Positions 17,525 through 27,013 of a stretch of 64,000 nucleotides of DNA are shown here, in pieces (position 1 is the first letter of the stretch; the number at the start of each line of letters is the position of its first letter). The DNA lies in assembly GCF_002929305.1 (NCBI RefSeq), contig NZ_PJIO01000004.1:205963-269962 (forward strand), written 5' to 3'. A program made the position numbers and the translations under genes. The notes beneath the pieces are model-generated. The model was not told the DNA's origin. It did not search any database and was given only the letters and a program-made list of their open reading frames with translations. This DNA is from Arthrobacter sp. GMC3 (GTDB taxonomy: Bacteria > Actinomycetota > Actinomycetes > Actinomycetales > Micrococcaceae).

Positions 17525-18151
17525 CTAGGAGGCTTCCGGGGCGGTCTTGCGCTTGCGGCCCAGGAACCACGCCATGCCAAGGCCCACCAGCGAAATCACC
17601 AAAAGGAACCACGAGGCAACCACCAGGGCAGAGGCCAAGGCCACAGAACCGGCGTCGAGCGTCTTCGCCGCGAGCATGCCGTCAATGGCAAAATTTCCCC
17701 AGATGGAAGCAACGGCAAACAGGATGGGGAACGCCCACAAAATCCAGCGCAGCGGCTTCTTGGCCACGTTGATGGCCACCAGCGTCATGGAGGTGATGCA
17801 AAAAACCAGCGGAAACAGCATCCCGGCCGTCTTGTGGACAAATTGCAGCTGGCCGTTGGCATCGGCATCCATGGCGGCCCGCAACGCCTCAATATGAGCC
17901 ACATCGAAGCCGAACACCATCGAATCCGGCATGGACAGGCCACCGGAGAGGTCTGTCATCTGGTTCAGCGTGAGCACATGCAGGTACCAAAAGAGGAACA
18001 AACTCGCCGCCGCCCCTGCAATCAGGAGCATGTTTGCGTTGCTCTTGGGTGCGGTCGGGGTGCGTTGGATGCTGGAATTGACGGCGGCGGCACTGGGGGG
18101 AGTGGCCTGCCCGCCATGTTTGGCGGCGCGTTGCGCGGGAGTTTTAGCCAT
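17525..18151 (-). CDS. Four-helix membrane protein of unknown function
   Basis: 208 residues. A polar N-terminal tail of about 40 residues precedes four hydrophobic segments (MLLIAGAAASLFLFWYLHVL, TAGMLFPLVFCITSMTLVAI, WILWAFPILFAVASIWGNF, LVVASWFLLVISLVGLGMAW). Between segments 1 and 2 lies an extracytoplasmic loop of about 50 residues (DLSGGLSMPDSMVFGFDVAHIEALRAAMDADANGQLQFVHK). The C-terminus is basic (GRKRKTAPEAS). I do not recognise a family. It is divergent from the inositol-phosphatase-like gene with 32 bp between starts. Confidence 0.75.
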   Translation of the reverse strand: MAKTPAQRAAKHGGQATPPSAAAVNSSIQRTPTAPKSNANMLLIAGAAASLFLFWYLHVLTLNQMTDLSGGLSMPDSMVFGFDVAHIEALRAAMDADANGQLQFVHKTAGMLFPLVFCITSMTLVAINVAKKPLRWILWAFPILFAVASIWGNFAIDGMLAAKTLDAGSVALASALVVASWFLLVISLVGLGMAWFLGRKRKTAPEAS

Positions 18152-18183
18152 GAAACCATTATCGCGCAGATTAGTGTGGGTAC

Positions 18184-19020
18184 ATGGCCGAACAACTGGA
18201 CCCCCGCCTCAGTGACCCACAGCTCGCCGCAGCCCTCGTGCGCAACGCTGGAGGGCTTGCCCTTTCCATCCGCGACCGCGGCTTGCTGGAATTGCGGGAC
18301 ACCGCTGCCCAAAAGACCTCCGTCTCCGACGTAGTCACGGCCGCGGATCTGGCCGCCGAAAGCTACGTTGTGGAGCAGCTGCGACACTGCCGCCCGGAGG
18401 ATTCCATCCTGGGTGAGGAGGGTGCCGGGCATACGGGAACCTCGGGGCGGGTCTGGGTGATTGACCCCGTGGATGGCACCTACAACTTTTACAGCGGCTC
18501 CACCTATTGGTGTTCGGCACTGGCCCTGGTGGATGCACCCGGTTCCTTCACGGCCGAGGCGTTGGCTGACGCGCACGTACTGATCGGCGCCATCTACCAG
18601 CCGCAGGAAGAGAAACTGTGGCTGGGAGGATCCCTGCAGGCCGCTACCCTGAACGGCAACCCCATCGTCGTGGATTCACGCCAGCAGCTGAGCCAGCTGT
18701 CGGCAGTCACCTACATCCACCCGAGCTGGCTGGCAGATCCCCGCGCGGCACGCCCTTGGCAGCACGCGGCCGAACAGCCCGCGACGCTGCGCATGCTCGG
18801 CTCCGGTTCCTGCGATCTAGGCCGCGTTGCCCAAGGGGAACTGGGTGCCTGGTTCCAGCACAGCGCACCCGCCTGGGACTGGCTCCCCGGTAAGGGGATT
18901 GTGCGTGCGGCGGGCGGGGACACCGGCGTCGTTTTGGTCAACGGCCTCAACTGGTTTGTGGCAGGACCGGCCGGCGCCGTCGCCGAACTCAAAACCGCCC
19001 TGGAGTCCGGGGAACTTTAG
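18184..19020 (+). CDS. Inositol monophosphatase family protein
   Basis: 278 residues. Mg-dependent phosphatase of the IMPase/FBPase/HisN/CysQ superfamily. Metal-binding motifs are visible in order: the VTAADLAAE segment near residue 53, ILGEEGAG with the glutamate pair, WVIDPVDGTYNFYSGSTYWC, and the late AWDWLPGKGIVRAAGGD. The substrate may be myo-inositol phosphate or histidinol phosphate; motifs do not decide. The ATG at 18184 follows TTAGTGTGGGTAC directly, with no ribosome site, suggesting a leaderless transcript. The pcrA gene follows 69 bp on. Confidence 0.88.
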   Translation: MAEQLDPRLSDPQLAAALVRNAGGLALSIRDRGLLELRDTAAQKTSVSDVVTAADLAAESYVVEQLRHCRPEDSILGEEGAGHTGTSGRVWVIDPVDGTYNFYSGSTYWCSALALVDAPGSFTAEALADAHVLIGAIYQPQEEKLWLGGSLQAATLNGNPIVVDSRQQLSQLSAVTYIHPSWLADPRAARPWQHAAEQPATLRMLGSGSCDLGRVAQGELGAWFQHSAPAWDWLPGKGIVRAAGGDTGVVLVNGLNWFVAGPAGAVAELKTALESGEL

Positions 19021-19089
19021 CGGACTTGTCCACAACCGTGCCCGGTTCAGTGCCTACTGTCAGTGCGGCCAACTAGACTGGTAGGCACC

Positions 19090-21702
19090 ATGGATATGTT
19101 GTTTGACCCCTACGCCAAAAAGCCCAAACCCGCAGCCGTTCGGGCCCAGCACAGTCTCCACGAGAGCCTGCACTCCGAGCTACCCGCCTGGACGCCCTCG
19201 GACAACGAGGACCCCGGAGCGGACGCGCCCGAATCCGCAGGGACCTCGTTGGGTGCGCCCGGATTCGCCGAACCCGCATTTGGCGAGCACTTATTCGGTA
19301 CTGCCCCGGCGCAGGAGCGTGGCGCCAGCCGCTGGCCCGAGCCGGAGGAACTGCTGGAGGGCATGAACCCGCAACAGGAAGCCGCGGTGGTTCATGCCGG
19401 CTCACCGCTGCTCATTGTGGCAGGGGCCGGTTCTGGAAAGACCCGTGTTCTCAGCCACAGGATCGCATACCTGTTGGCCACCGGCCGGGCCCACCCTGGC
19501 CAGATCCTGGCCATCACCTTCACCAACAAGGCCGCCGCGGAAATGCGCGAGCGCATCACGGCACTTATTGGCGAGCCCGCCAAGACTATGTGGATCTCCA
19601 CTTTTCACTCATCGTGCGTGCGGATTTTGCGGCGCGAGGCCAAGATCATTGGGCTCAATACCAACTTCTCCATCTATGACTCTGCCGATTCCCTGCGGCT
19701 GATCACGCTGGTGTCCAAGGGGCTGGAGCTGGATCCGAAGAAGTTCGCGCCCAAGGCCATCATGCACAAGATCTCGGCGCTGAAGAATGAGCTCATCGAC
19801 GCCGATGAAAACTCGGCAGGAACCAACTTCAACGACCCGTTTGCCGCCGCAGTGGCCGAAGTCTACTCCGGCTACACACAGCGCCTGCGCCAGGCCAACG
19901 CCATGGACTTTGATGACCTCATCGCCCAAACCGTGTACATGTTCCGCGCCTTCCCCGGCGTTGCCGACGCCTACCGCCGGCGCTTCCGGCACGTTTTGGT
20001 GGACGAATACCAGGACACCAACCACGCCCAGTACGCATTGGTGCGCGAGATCGTCGGCGAGGAAGCCGGCTCGGTATCGGCCACCGGAAACGTTGCCCTG
20101 GAACCGGCCGAGCTGACGGTGGTGGGCGACTCCGACCAGTCGATTTACGCCTTCCGCGGGGCCGACATCCGCAACATTGTGGAGTTCGAAAAAGACTATC
20201 CCAGCGCGGACACCATCAAGTTGGAGCAGAACTACCGCTCCACCCAGAACATTCTCAGCGCCGCCAACGCCGTAATCTCCCGCAACCCCAACCGCCGGGA
20301 AAAACGGCTGTGGACCGCAGAGGGTGACGGCGAGAAGATCGTGGGCTACGTGGCCGAATCCGAACACGAGGAAGCACGCTTCATCGCCGAGGAGATCGAC
20401 AGGCTCCAGGACGAGACCGACCTCCGCCCCGGCGACGTGGCCATCTTCTACCGCACCAACGCCCAGTCCCGCGCCATCGAGGACATCCTGGTCCGCGTTG
20501 GCCTGCCCTACCGGGTGGTGGGCGGCACCCGCTTCTACGAGCGCAAGGAAATCAAGGACGCGTTGGCGTACCTGCGCGCGCTGGTCAACCCGGACGACGA
20601 CGTGAACTTGCGCAGGATCCTCAACGAACCCAAGCGCGGGATTGGGGACAGGGCTGAGGGCGCCGTAGCGGCACTGGCCGAGCGCGAACGGATCTCCTTC
20701 TCCGCAGCGCTGGCACGTGCCGAAGACGCGCCGGGTATCGCCTCCCGCTCGCTGAACATGGTCAACGCCTTCGCCAAGATGATGGCTGATTTGGGTGAGG
20801 TGGCCGCCACCTCGGGGCCCGCAACAGCATTGGAAGCCGTGTTGGAACAAACCGGCTACCTGGAGGCGCTGCGTACTTCCAGTGATCCGCAGGACGAGTC
20901 GCGCGTGGAAAACCTGGCCGAGCTTCTCGCCGTCGTGCGTGAGTTTGAGAAGGACAACCCCGAAGGGACGCTGGGGGAGTTCCTGGAACAGGTGTCCCTG
21001 GTGGCCGACGCCGACCAGATCCCTGATGCCCCTGGCGGCTCCGAGGCCGAGGCTGCCGCCGCCGTGGCCGAGGCGCAGCGCCTGGGTGTTGTCACTTTGA
21101 TGACGTTGCACACCGCTAAGGGTCTGGAATTCCCGGTGGTGTTCTTGACGGGCATGGAACACGGAATTTTTCCGCATTCACGCTCCGCCACGGACCCCAA
21201 GGAGCTCGCCGAGGAACGCCGGCTGGCGTACGTGGGGCTGACCCGCGCCCGTAAACGCCTGTACCTGACCCGCTCGGAGGTGCGCAGCCTGTGGGGGCAG
21301 AGCCAATACAACCCCGCCAGCCAGTTCATCGACGAGGTCCCCGCGGAACTGATCGAATGGAAACGCGAGGGAACCACGCGGGCGGCGCCCATGGGCGGGG
21401 GCGGCTTCGGGACCAGCCGCTACTCCGGTTCCTCCTGGGGTGCCGGAACCGCAGTGGGGGGGCTCGACGCCGGCCAGCTGCACGCCAGCCTGTCGGCACG
21501 GACCGCCGCGGGCCGGGTTCAGCCGCAAAAGGAAGTCATCACCGTCACCGTCGGCGACCGGGTCAACCACACCGCCTTTGGTGACGGAACAGTGACCGCA
21601 GTGCAGGGTGCCGGGGATAAGACCGTGGCAACTGTGCAGTTCAGTATTGGCGAAAAGCGGCTGCTGCTCCGCTACGCACCCGTCACTAAACTGGACGCGT
21701 AG
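19090..21702 (+). CDS. pcrA: ATP-dependent DNA helicase PcrA/UvrD
   Basis: 870 residues from the ATG at 19090; a GTG-type extension to 19063 overlaps the likely promoter CTAGACTGG. Superfamily 1A helicase in repair and replication restart. Motifs in order: Q-motif region MNPQQEAAV, Walker A GAGSGKTR, TFTNKAAAEMRER, LVDEYQDTN, VVGDSDQSIYAFRGAD, QNYRST, TLHTAKGLEFPVVF and YVGLTRARKRLYL. An unusual acidic, Pro-rich N-terminal tail of about 80 residues precedes the helicase core, and the C-terminus ends in a Tudor-like domain (VTVGDRVNHTAFGDGTVTAVQG), as usual for actinobacterial PcrA. Confidence 0.95.
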   Translation: MDMLFDPYAKKPKPAAVRAQHSLHESLHSELPAWTPSDNEDPGADAPESAGTSLGAPGFAEPAFGEHLFGTAPAQERGASRWPEPEELLEGMNPQQEAAVVHAGSPLLIVAGAGSGKTRVLSHRIAYLLATGRAHPGQILAITFTNKAAAEMRERITALIGEPAKTMWISTFHSSCVRILRREAKIIGLNTNFSIYDSADSLRLITLVSKGLELDPKKFAPKAIMHKISALKNELIDADENSAGTNFNDPFAAAVAEVYSGYTQRLRQANAMDFDDLIAQTVYMFRAFPGVADAYRRRFRHVLVDEYQDTNHAQYALVREIVGEEAGSVSATGNVALEPAELTVVGDSDQSIYAFRGADIRNIVEFEKDYPSADTIKLEQNYRSTQNILSAANAVISRNPNRREKRLWTAEGDGEKIVGYVAESEHEEARFIAEEIDRLQDETDLRPGDVAIFYRTNAQSRAIEDILVRVGLPYRVVGGTRFYERKEIKDALAYLRALVNPDDDVNLRRILNEPKRGIGDRAEGAVAALAERERISFSAALARAEDAPGIASRSLNMVNAFAKMMADLGEVAATSGPATALEAVLEQTGYLEALRTSSDPQDESRVENLAELLAVVREFEKDNPEGTLGEFLEQVSLVADADQIPDAPGGSEAEAAAAVAEAQRLGVVTLMTLHTAKGLEFPVVFLTGMEHGIFPHSRSATDPKELAEERRLAYVGLTRARKRLYLTRSEVRSLWGQSQYNPASQFIDEVPAELIEWKREGTTRAAPMGGGGFGTSRYSGSSWGAGTAVGGLDAGQLHASLSARTAAGRVQPQKEVITVTVGDRVNHTAFGDGTVTAVQGAGDKTVATVQFSIGEKRLLLRYAPVTKLDA

Positions 21703-21717
21703 AGGCCCGTCGTTACC

Positions 21718-21739
21718 CCCCCGGCCACGGCGCCGGGGG
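21718..21739 (+). terminator. Hairpin after pcrA
   Basis: CCCCCGGC (21718-21725) pairs with GCCGGGGG (21732-21739), 16 bp after the pcrA stop. No T-run follows, so termination here is plausible but weakly supported. Confidence 0.4.
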
Positions 21740-21898
21740 ATGGCCGCGCGGGCCGGGCGCCGCCGTCGTACTCAAAAGTGTGCCCAACACCGCACACAAA
21801 GCGGCGCCATAGTGCGGCAATTGTGAGGGGAATAACCACCAGACACGGTGGCAGTAGGCCAAAATATGTGCTTTACCACTAAAGCGGTAATGTGTGAA

Positions 21899-21917
21899 AA
21901 GGGGTTTCGGCCCCCTT
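21899..21917 (+). promoter_or_regulatory. Hairpin in the sucC leader
   Basis: AAGGGG-TTTCGGC-CCCCTT lies about 30 bp before the sucC start and ahead of its AGAAGGA ribosome site. It ends a 248-bp leader without genes. It could be a small attenuator or stabilising element; no known riboswitch consensus was recognised. Confidence 0.3.
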
Positions 21918-21950
21918 GATCACTACTTCGACGTAGAAGGACACAAATCC

Positions 21951-23120
21951 GTGGACCTGTTTGAATACCAGGCGCGCGACATGTTTGAGGCTCACGGCGT
22001 TCCCGTGTTGGCCGGCATCGTGGCGCACACCCCTGAAGAAGCAAAGGCAGCAGCCGAGAAAATTGGCGGCGTCACAGTCGTCAAGGCACAGGTAAAGGTT
22101 GGTGGCCGAGGCAAGGCTGGCGGCGTCAAGGTTGCAAAAACCGCTGACGAAGCGTTTGCGTATGCCTCCGACATTCTCGGCATGGACATCAAGGGCCACA
22201 CCGTCAACACGGTCATGATCGCCCAGGGTGCAGACATCGCCGAGGAGTTCTACTTCTCCGTGCTGCTGGACCGCGCCAACCGCAACTACCTTGCCATGTG
22301 CTCGGTAGAAGGTGGCATGGAGATCGAGGAGCTTGCAGTCGAGCGTCCCGAGGCTCTGGCTCGCGTTGCTGTTGACCCCGCCGTCGGAATCGATGCCGCA
22401 AAGGCAGACGAGATCGTCGCCGCCGCAGGCTTCAACGCCGAGCTGGCCCCGAAGGTTGCCGCGACCATCATCAAGCTGTGGGACGTCTTCGCTAAAGAAG
22501 ACGCAACCCTGGTTGAGGTCAACCCCTTGGTCCTCACCGGCGCCGGCGACATTGTTGCCCTCGACGGCAAGGTCACCTTGGATGAGAACGCTGACTTCCG
22601 TCACCCGCACCACGCCGACCTCGAGGACGCTGCTGCAGCTGACCCGTTGGAGGCCAAGGCCAAGGCTGCGGACCTGAACTACGTCAAGCTCGACGGCGAA
22701 GTCGGTGTCATCGGAAACGGTGCCGGCCTGGTCATGTCCACGCTGGATGTTGTTGCTTACGCAGGCGAAAACCACGGCGGCGTCAAGCCCGCCAACTTCC
22801 TGGACATTGGCGGTGGAGCATCCGCAGAGGTCATGGCCGCTGGTTTGGACGTCATCCTCAACGACCCCCAGGTCAAGAGCGTTTTTGTCAACGTCTTCGG
22901 TGGCATCACCGCCTGTGACGCTGTAGCCAAGGGCATTGTTGGCGCACTGGCCGAGCTCGGTTCCGCTGCGAACAAGCCGCTGGTAGTCCGCCTCGACGGC
23001 AATAACGTTGAAGAAGGCCGCCGCATCCTCAACGAAGCCAACCACCCGTTGGTCACCCTGGCCGCCACGATGGACGAGGGCGCCGACAAGGCTGCCGAGC
23101 TCGCCAACGCTTCGAAGTAG
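21951..23120 (+). CDS. sucC: Succinyl-CoA synthetase subunit beta
   Basis: 389 residues from a GTG at 21951 with AGAAGGA upstream; the frame extends to 21894, but true homology begins at [25 protein letters not shown]-forming succinate-CoA ligase of the TCA cycle. The ATP-grasp domain includes [20 protein letters not shown]; the C-terminal ligase domain includes [12 protein letters not shown] and [12 protein letters not shown]. The usual length is about 388. sucD follows 13 bp later. Codon use is markedly C-ending and high-expression-like compared with neighbours. Confidence 0.97.
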   Translation: MDLFEYQARDMFEAHGVPVLAGIVAHTPEEAKAAAEKIGGVTVVKAQVKVGGRGKAGGVKVAKTADEAFAYASDILGMDIKGHTVNTVMIAQGADIAEEFYFSVLLDRANRNYLAMCSVEGGMEIEELAVERPEALARVAVDPAVGIDAAKADEIVAAAGFNAELAPKVAATIIKLWDVFAKEDATLVEVNPLVLTGAGDIVALDGKVTLDENADFRHPHHADLEDAAAADPLEAKAKAADLNYVKLDGEVGVIGNGAGLVMSTLDVVAYAGENHGGVKPANFLDIGGGASAEVMAAGLDVILNDPQVKSVFVNVFGGITACDAVAKGIVGALAELGSAANKPLVVRLDGNNVEEGRRILNEANHPLVTLAATMDEGADKAAELANASK

Positions 23121-23133
23121 AGGTTCAGAAACT

Positions 23134-24036
23134 ATGTCTATCTTCTTGAACAAAGATTCCAAGGTCATCGTCCAGGGCATCACCGGCGGCGAAGGCACCA
23201 AGCACACCGCCCTGATGCTCAAGGCCGGTACCCAGGTTGTTGGCGGCGTCAACGCACGCAAGGCTGGCACCACCGTCAAGCACGGCGACGTTGAACTGCC
23301 CGTCTTCGGTGCAGTCTCCGAGGCAGTTGCAGCCACCGGTGCCGACGTCTCCATCGTGTTCGTCCCCCCGGCATTCACCAAGGACGCCGTCGTTGAGGCC
23401 ATCGAAGCCGGCATCCCGCTGGTAGTTGTCATCACCGAAGGCGTGCCGGTTCAGGACTCCGCCGAGTTCTGGGCACTGGCCCAGGCCAAGGTTGACGCCG
23501 ACGGCAAGCAGATCACCCGCATCATCGGGCCGAACTGCCCCGGCATCATCACCCCGGGCGAGTCCCTGGTGGGCATCACCCCGAACAACATCACGGGCAA
23601 GGGCCCCATCGGCTTGGTCTCCAAGTCCGGTACCTTGACCTACCAGATGATGTACGAGCTGCGCGACCTGGGCTTCTCCACCGCGATCGGCATCGGTGGC
23701 GACCCCATCATCGGCACCACGCACATCGACGCCCTGGCTGCGTTCGAGGCTGACCCCGAGACGCTCGCCATCGTGATGATCGGTGAAATCGGTGGTGACG
23801 CTGAAGAGCGCGCGGCCGATTACATCAAGGCACACGTCACCAAGCCCGTTGTTGGCTACGTTGCCGGCTTCACCGCTCCCGAGGGCAAGACCATGGGCCA
23901 CGCCGGCGCCATCGTCTCCGGCTCCGCGGGCACGGCTCAGGCCAAGAAGGAAGCCCTCGAGGCCGCAGGCGTAAAGGTCGGCAAGACGCCGTCCGAGACC
24001 GCTGCACTGCTGCGCGAAGTTTACGCAGCCCTCTAG
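23134..24036 (+). CDS. sucD: Succinyl-CoA synthetase subunit alpha
   Basis: 300 residues from the ATG at 23134, AGAGG upstream. It binds CoA and carries the phosphohistidine: the CoA domain starts [45 protein letters not shown], the [12 protein letters not shown] loop follows, and the active-site His is in [20 protein letters not shown]. The alpha subunit pairs with SucC to interconvert succinyl-CoA and succinate with substrate-level phosphorylation. A strong terminator follows 8 bp after the stop. Confidence 0.97.
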   Translation: MSIFLNKDSKVIVQGITGGEGTKHTALMLKAGTQVVGGVNARKAGTTVKHGDVELPVFGAVSEAVAATGADVSIVFVPPAFTKDAVVEAIEAGIPLVVVITEGVPVQDSAEFWALAQAKVDADGKQITRIIGPNCPGIITPGESLVGITPNNITGKGPIGLVSKSGTLTYQMMYELRDLGFSTAIGIGGDPIIGTTHIDALAAFEADPETLAIVMIGEIGGDAEERAADYIKAHVTKPVVGYVAGFTAPEGKTMGHAGAIVSGSAGTAQAKKEALEAAGVKVGKTPSETAALLREVYAAL

Positions 24037-24044
24037 GTTCCATG

Positions 24045-24086
24045 AAAGCGGGGCCCCACGGACTTGTCTGTGGGGCCCCGCTTTTT
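24045..24086 (+). terminator. Strong rho-independent terminator of sucCD
   Basis: AAAGCGGGGCCCCAC (24045-24059) pairs perfectly with GTGGGGCCCCGCTTT (24070-24084) around a 10-base loop and runs into TTTTT. It is the clearest intrinsic terminator in the window. Confidence 0.9.
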
Positions 24087-24203
24087 GTTTCCCCGCCGAG
24101 ACAGACGGAGCCGTGCCGAGGTCGACGACGTTTTGCTGACTGCGCGCAGCTTACCGTCTACCTCGGCGCGGGTCAGTGTTGCGGACCGTCTACCTCGAGG
24201 CGC

Positions 24204-24662
24204 CTAGCTGGACGGTACGACGGCGTGGAGCTGGGGTAGTGCCTCCACCAGCGGTGCCAGCTCTGGCAGCAGCGCGGCCTCGGCCAGCGCGCACTCCAGG
24301 GCCTCGTCGTGCACCGGACGCGCCTTTTCCAGCAGTTCCAGTCCTGCCGGTGTCAGCTCCGTGTAGATTCCGCGGCGGTCATCCAGACACAGGATGCGCG
24401 TGAGTAGCCCGCGATCCTCCAGGCGGTTGACCAAACGGGTGGTGGCGCTGGGGCTCAGTGCCGTGGCCCGGCCCAGCTGCTGCATCCGCATATGCCAGCC
24501 GTCCTGGCGGCTAAGGGCATCCAGAACCGTGTATTCCACCACCGACAGCTGCGCTGCGTTCGTCAGCGCCTTCTCCATGCTGGCCTCGATCAGGCCGTGC
24601 AGTGCCGCCAGTGTCCGCCACCCCTGGGCGCGAATTTCGATGGCGTCGTCCCTGATGCCCAT
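24204..24662 (-). CDS. MarR family transcriptional regulator
   Basis: 152 residues from the ATG at 24662, with AAGGAAG 6 bp upstream; the frame runs back to 24707. The winged helix domain reads LSVVEYTVLDALSRQDGWHMRMQQLGRATALSPSATTRLVNRLEDRGLLTRILCLDDRRGIYTELTPAG, complete with the wing DDRRG. It is divergent from an MFS transporter and an aldo/keto reductase, the standard arrangement in which a MarR repressor controls itself and its target efflux gene. Repeated TAGTTGC/GCAACTA elements lie between them. Confidence 0.92.
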   Translation of the reverse strand: MGIRDDAIEIRAQGWRTLAALHGLIEASMEKALTNAAQLSVVEYTVLDALSRQDGWHMRMQQLGRATALSPSATTRLVNRLEDRGLLTRILCLDDRRGIYTELTPAGLELLEKARPVHDEALECALAEAALLPELAPLVEALPQLHAVVPSS

Positions 24663-24709
24663 GAGTAGCTTCCTTTCGCGTGAAACGTGTGATGCGGCAC
24701 AAATCAATT

Positions 24710-24765
24710 TAGTTGCTTGCGCGCTATAGTTGCGTGTGCAACAATTTATAAAGCGTCTGCAACTA
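24710..24765. promoter_or_regulatory. Repeated MarR-type operator elements
   Basis: TAGTTGC occurs at 24710-24716 and 24727-24733, and its complement GCAACTA at 24759-24765. Within this, GTTGC-GTGT-GCAAC (24729-24742) is a perfect palindrome. These lie in the shared promoter region of the MarR gene and the MFS gene and are the likely MarR binding sites. Confidence 0.6.
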
Positions 24766-24814
24766 CTAGCTTACGCCGCTTATTTCTTAGTCCCAAGTCC
24801 CTAGAAGGAGAATC

Positions 24815-26011
24815 ATGCCACTCGGCTTGATAGCCCTAGCAATCGGGGGGTTCGGCATCGGACTCACCGAGTTCGTCATCATGGGTTTGCTGCCCGAGGT
24901 TGCCGCAGATTTCAATGTCAGCGAGGCCACCGCAGGCTGGCTCATCTCCGGGTATGCGCTGAGCGTGGTGGTCGGGGCACTGCTGTTGACGGCCGCCGTC
25001 ACCAGGCTGCCCCGGAAGCCCGTGCTGGCCGCCCTGATGGTCCTGTTTATAGCGGGCAACATGGTCTCCGCCTTGGCACCTGACTACTCCATGATGATGG
25101 TGGGGCGCGTCATTGCGGCACTGTGTCACGGTGCGTTCTTTGGCATTGGTGCAGTGGTGGCCGCCGACATGGTGGCCCCGAGCAAGAAGGCCGGAGCCAT
25201 CGCCATCATGTTCACCGGACTGACCGCAGCCAACGTCCTGGGCGTGCCGTTCGGCACGCTGCTGGGACAACACGCCGGCTGGCGCTCCACGTTCTGGGCC
25301 ATCACCGCCATAGGTGTGATAGCCCTAATCGGCATCCTGGCCCTGGTTCCCAACCTCGCCCACGAACGCGGCGCAGGGTTGCGCGGAGAACTCCGTGCCT
25401 TCAAATCGCGCCAGGTCTGGCTATCCATCGCCGTCACTGTCCTCGGCTATGGCGGCATGTTTGGCGCGTTCACGTACATCGCCTTCACACTGACCGAGGT
25501 CACAGGATTCGCCGCAAGTACCGTCCCATGGCTGCTCATCCTCTTCGGCGTGGGTTTGTTCATTGGCAACACCGTTGGCGGCAAGGCTGCGGACAAGAAC
25601 GTCGATAAGACACTTCTTGTGGTCCTGTCCGTACTGGTTGTGATCTTGGCAGTCTTCGCCCTGACGGCAACGAACCAAGTCATGGCCATCGCTTCCCTGG
25701 TCCTCATGGGCGGATTCGGCTTTGCCACAGTGCCGGGCCTGCAAATGCGGGTCATGAAATACGCCGACTCGGCCCCCACGCTGGCCTCCGGTGCAAACAT
25801 CGGCGCCTTCAACCTTGGCAACGCACTGGGTGCCTGGCTGGGCGGGGTCACCATCTCCGCCGGCCTGGGCTACACCTCGCCCATCTGGGCCGGTGCCGGG
25901 CTGACCGCCCTGGGCGTCATCGTCATGGCATACGCGGCTGCCAACGGCAGGAAACTGGCCGCAGCCCAAAAACTCCAGCCCACCCACGCCGTCGAACTTT
26001 CCAACGCCTAA
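24815..26011 (+). CDS. MFS transporter, DHA1 type
   Basis: 398 residues with 12 membrane segments. The start LGLIALAIGGFGIGLTEFVIMGLLPEVAADFNVSEATAGWLISGYALSVVVGA matches drug:H+ antiporter-1 members such as AraJ and Cmx/CmlR-type proteins, with the motif LPRKPVLAALM in loop 2-3. Substrate not determined. It is the first gene of a unit with an aldo/keto reductase 25 bp downstream and is divergent from a MarR regulator, so expression is probably induced by a compound that binds the regulator. Confidence 0.9.
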   Translation: MPLGLIALAIGGFGIGLTEFVIMGLLPEVAADFNVSEATAGWLISGYALSVVVGALLLTAAVTRLPRKPVLAALMVLFIAGNMVSALAPDYSMMMVGRVIAALCHGAFFGIGAVVAADMVAPSKKAGAIAIMFTGLTAANVLGVPFGTLLGQHAGWRSTFWAITAIGVIALIGILALVPNLAHERGAGLRGELRAFKSRQVWLSIAVTVLGYGGMFGAFTYIAFTLTEVTGFAASTVPWLLILFGVGLFIGNTVGGKAADKNVDKTLLVVLSVLVVILAVFALTATNQVMAIASLVLMGGFGFATVPGLQMRVMKYADSAPTLASGANIGAFNLGNALGAWLGGVTISAGLGYTSPIWAGAGLTALGVIVMAYAAANGRKLAAAQKLQPTHAVELSNA

Positions 26012-26036
26012 ACCCTTTCAACCTCAGGAGAACACC

Positions 26037-26864
26037 ATGACTTCCATTCCCACCATCACCTTGAACAACGGCGTGGACATGCCCCAGATTGGCTACGGCG
26101 TGTTCCAAGTGCCCGACGCCGAAACCGAGCAGGCGGTGACGGCGGCACTGGCTGCCGGGTATCGCAGCATCGACACCGCCGCCATTTACGGCAACGAGGC
26201 AGGCGTGGGTCGTGCCCTGGCCGCGTCCGGGCTGCCCCGAGAAGAACTGTTTGTCACCTCCAAGGTGTGGATCGCCGATCTTGGATTCGAAGCCACCCTT
26301 GCCGCCTACGATGCAAGCCTTGCAAAGCTGGGCCTGGACTACCTCGATCTGTACCTCATCCACTGGCCCGCGCCGGAGACTGAGCTGTACCTGGAATCGT
26401 GGCGGGCCCTGGAGCAACTGCTGGCCGCCGGAAAGGTGCGCGCCATTGGCGTCTCCAACTTCCTCCCCGAGCACCTCGAACGCATTATTGCCCTGGGCGG
26501 GAGCGTTCCGGCCGTCAACCAGGTGGAGCTGCACCCGGCCCTGCAACAGCGCGATATTCAGGCGTTCGATGCGGTCCGCGGGATCGCCACGGAAGCCTGG
26601 AGCCCGCTGGCACAGGGTGCGGTTTTGGCGGAGGCCGCCGTGGTGGCCATTGCCGCCGCGCATGGGCGCACCCCGGCCCAGGTCATCCTGCGCTGGCACC
26701 TGCACCAGGGGCGGATCATCATCCCGAAGTCGGTCACGCCGTCGCGCATCGCGGAAAACCTGGACATCCTGGACTTCACGCTGTCCGTGGCGGAGCTGGC
26801 GTCCTTGGATGCGCTGGAGCGGGATGGGCGCACGGGCCCGCACCCGGCCACCTTCAACGGCTGA
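26037..26864 (+). CDS. Aldo/keto reductase
   Basis: 275 residues, NADPH-dependent reductase of carbonyl compounds. The TIM-barrel signature residues are visible: YRSIDTAAIYGNEAGVG with Asp and Tyr of the catalytic tetrad, TSKVWIADLG with Lys, and LDLYLIHWPAP with His. The cofactor motif IIIPKSVTPSRIAENLDI lies near the C-terminus. It resembles 2,5-diketo-gluconate reductase-type members. CAGGAG precedes the ATG. Co-transcription with the MFS pump suggests joint detoxification of an electrophile. Confidence 0.93.
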   Translation: MTSIPTITLNNGVDMPQIGYGVFQVPDAETEQAVTAALAAGYRSIDTAAIYGNEAGVGRALAASGLPREELFVTSKVWIADLGFEATLAAYDASLAKLGLDYLDLYLIHWPAPETELYLESWRALEQLLAAGKVRAIGVSNFLPEHLERIIALGGSVPAVNQVELHPALQQRDIQAFDAVRGIATEAWSPLAQGAVLAEAAVVAIAAAHGRTPAQVILRWHLHQGRIIIPKSVTPSRIAENLDILDFTLSVAELASLDALERDGRTGPHPATFNG

Positions 26865-26918
26865 TTCGCCGCCGTTCGATGCAAGCGCACTGAGCTTATG
26901 CGCAGCGCCAACTAGCCC

Positions 26919-26949
26919 GCAGTGCGCCACTCACCGAGTGGCGCACTGC
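26919..26949. terminator. Perfect 14-bp hairpin between operons
   Basis: GCAGTGCGCCACTC (26919-26932), a 3-base loop ACC, then the exact complement (26936-26949). It lies 55 bp after the aldo/keto reductase gene. No T-run follows on either strand. Likely a transcript 3' stabiliser or terminator. Confidence 0.45.
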
Positions 26950-27013
26950 CACCCACCCGGCGTTGCGCTTAGTGGAACGCGGCCGCTCAGGGCTGGGTGG
27001 CTATGCTGAAGAC

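Noticed and set aside
21826..21850. AATTGTGAGGGGAATAAC upstream of sucC resembles the E. coli lac operator
   Set aside because: Only one half resembles it, symmetry is absent, and a lac operator has no reason to occur here. Coincidence.
21879..23435. Minus-strand open frame of 518 codons opposite sucC
   Set aside because: sucC and sucD on the plus strand are unmistakable; the antisense translation has no recognisable domain.
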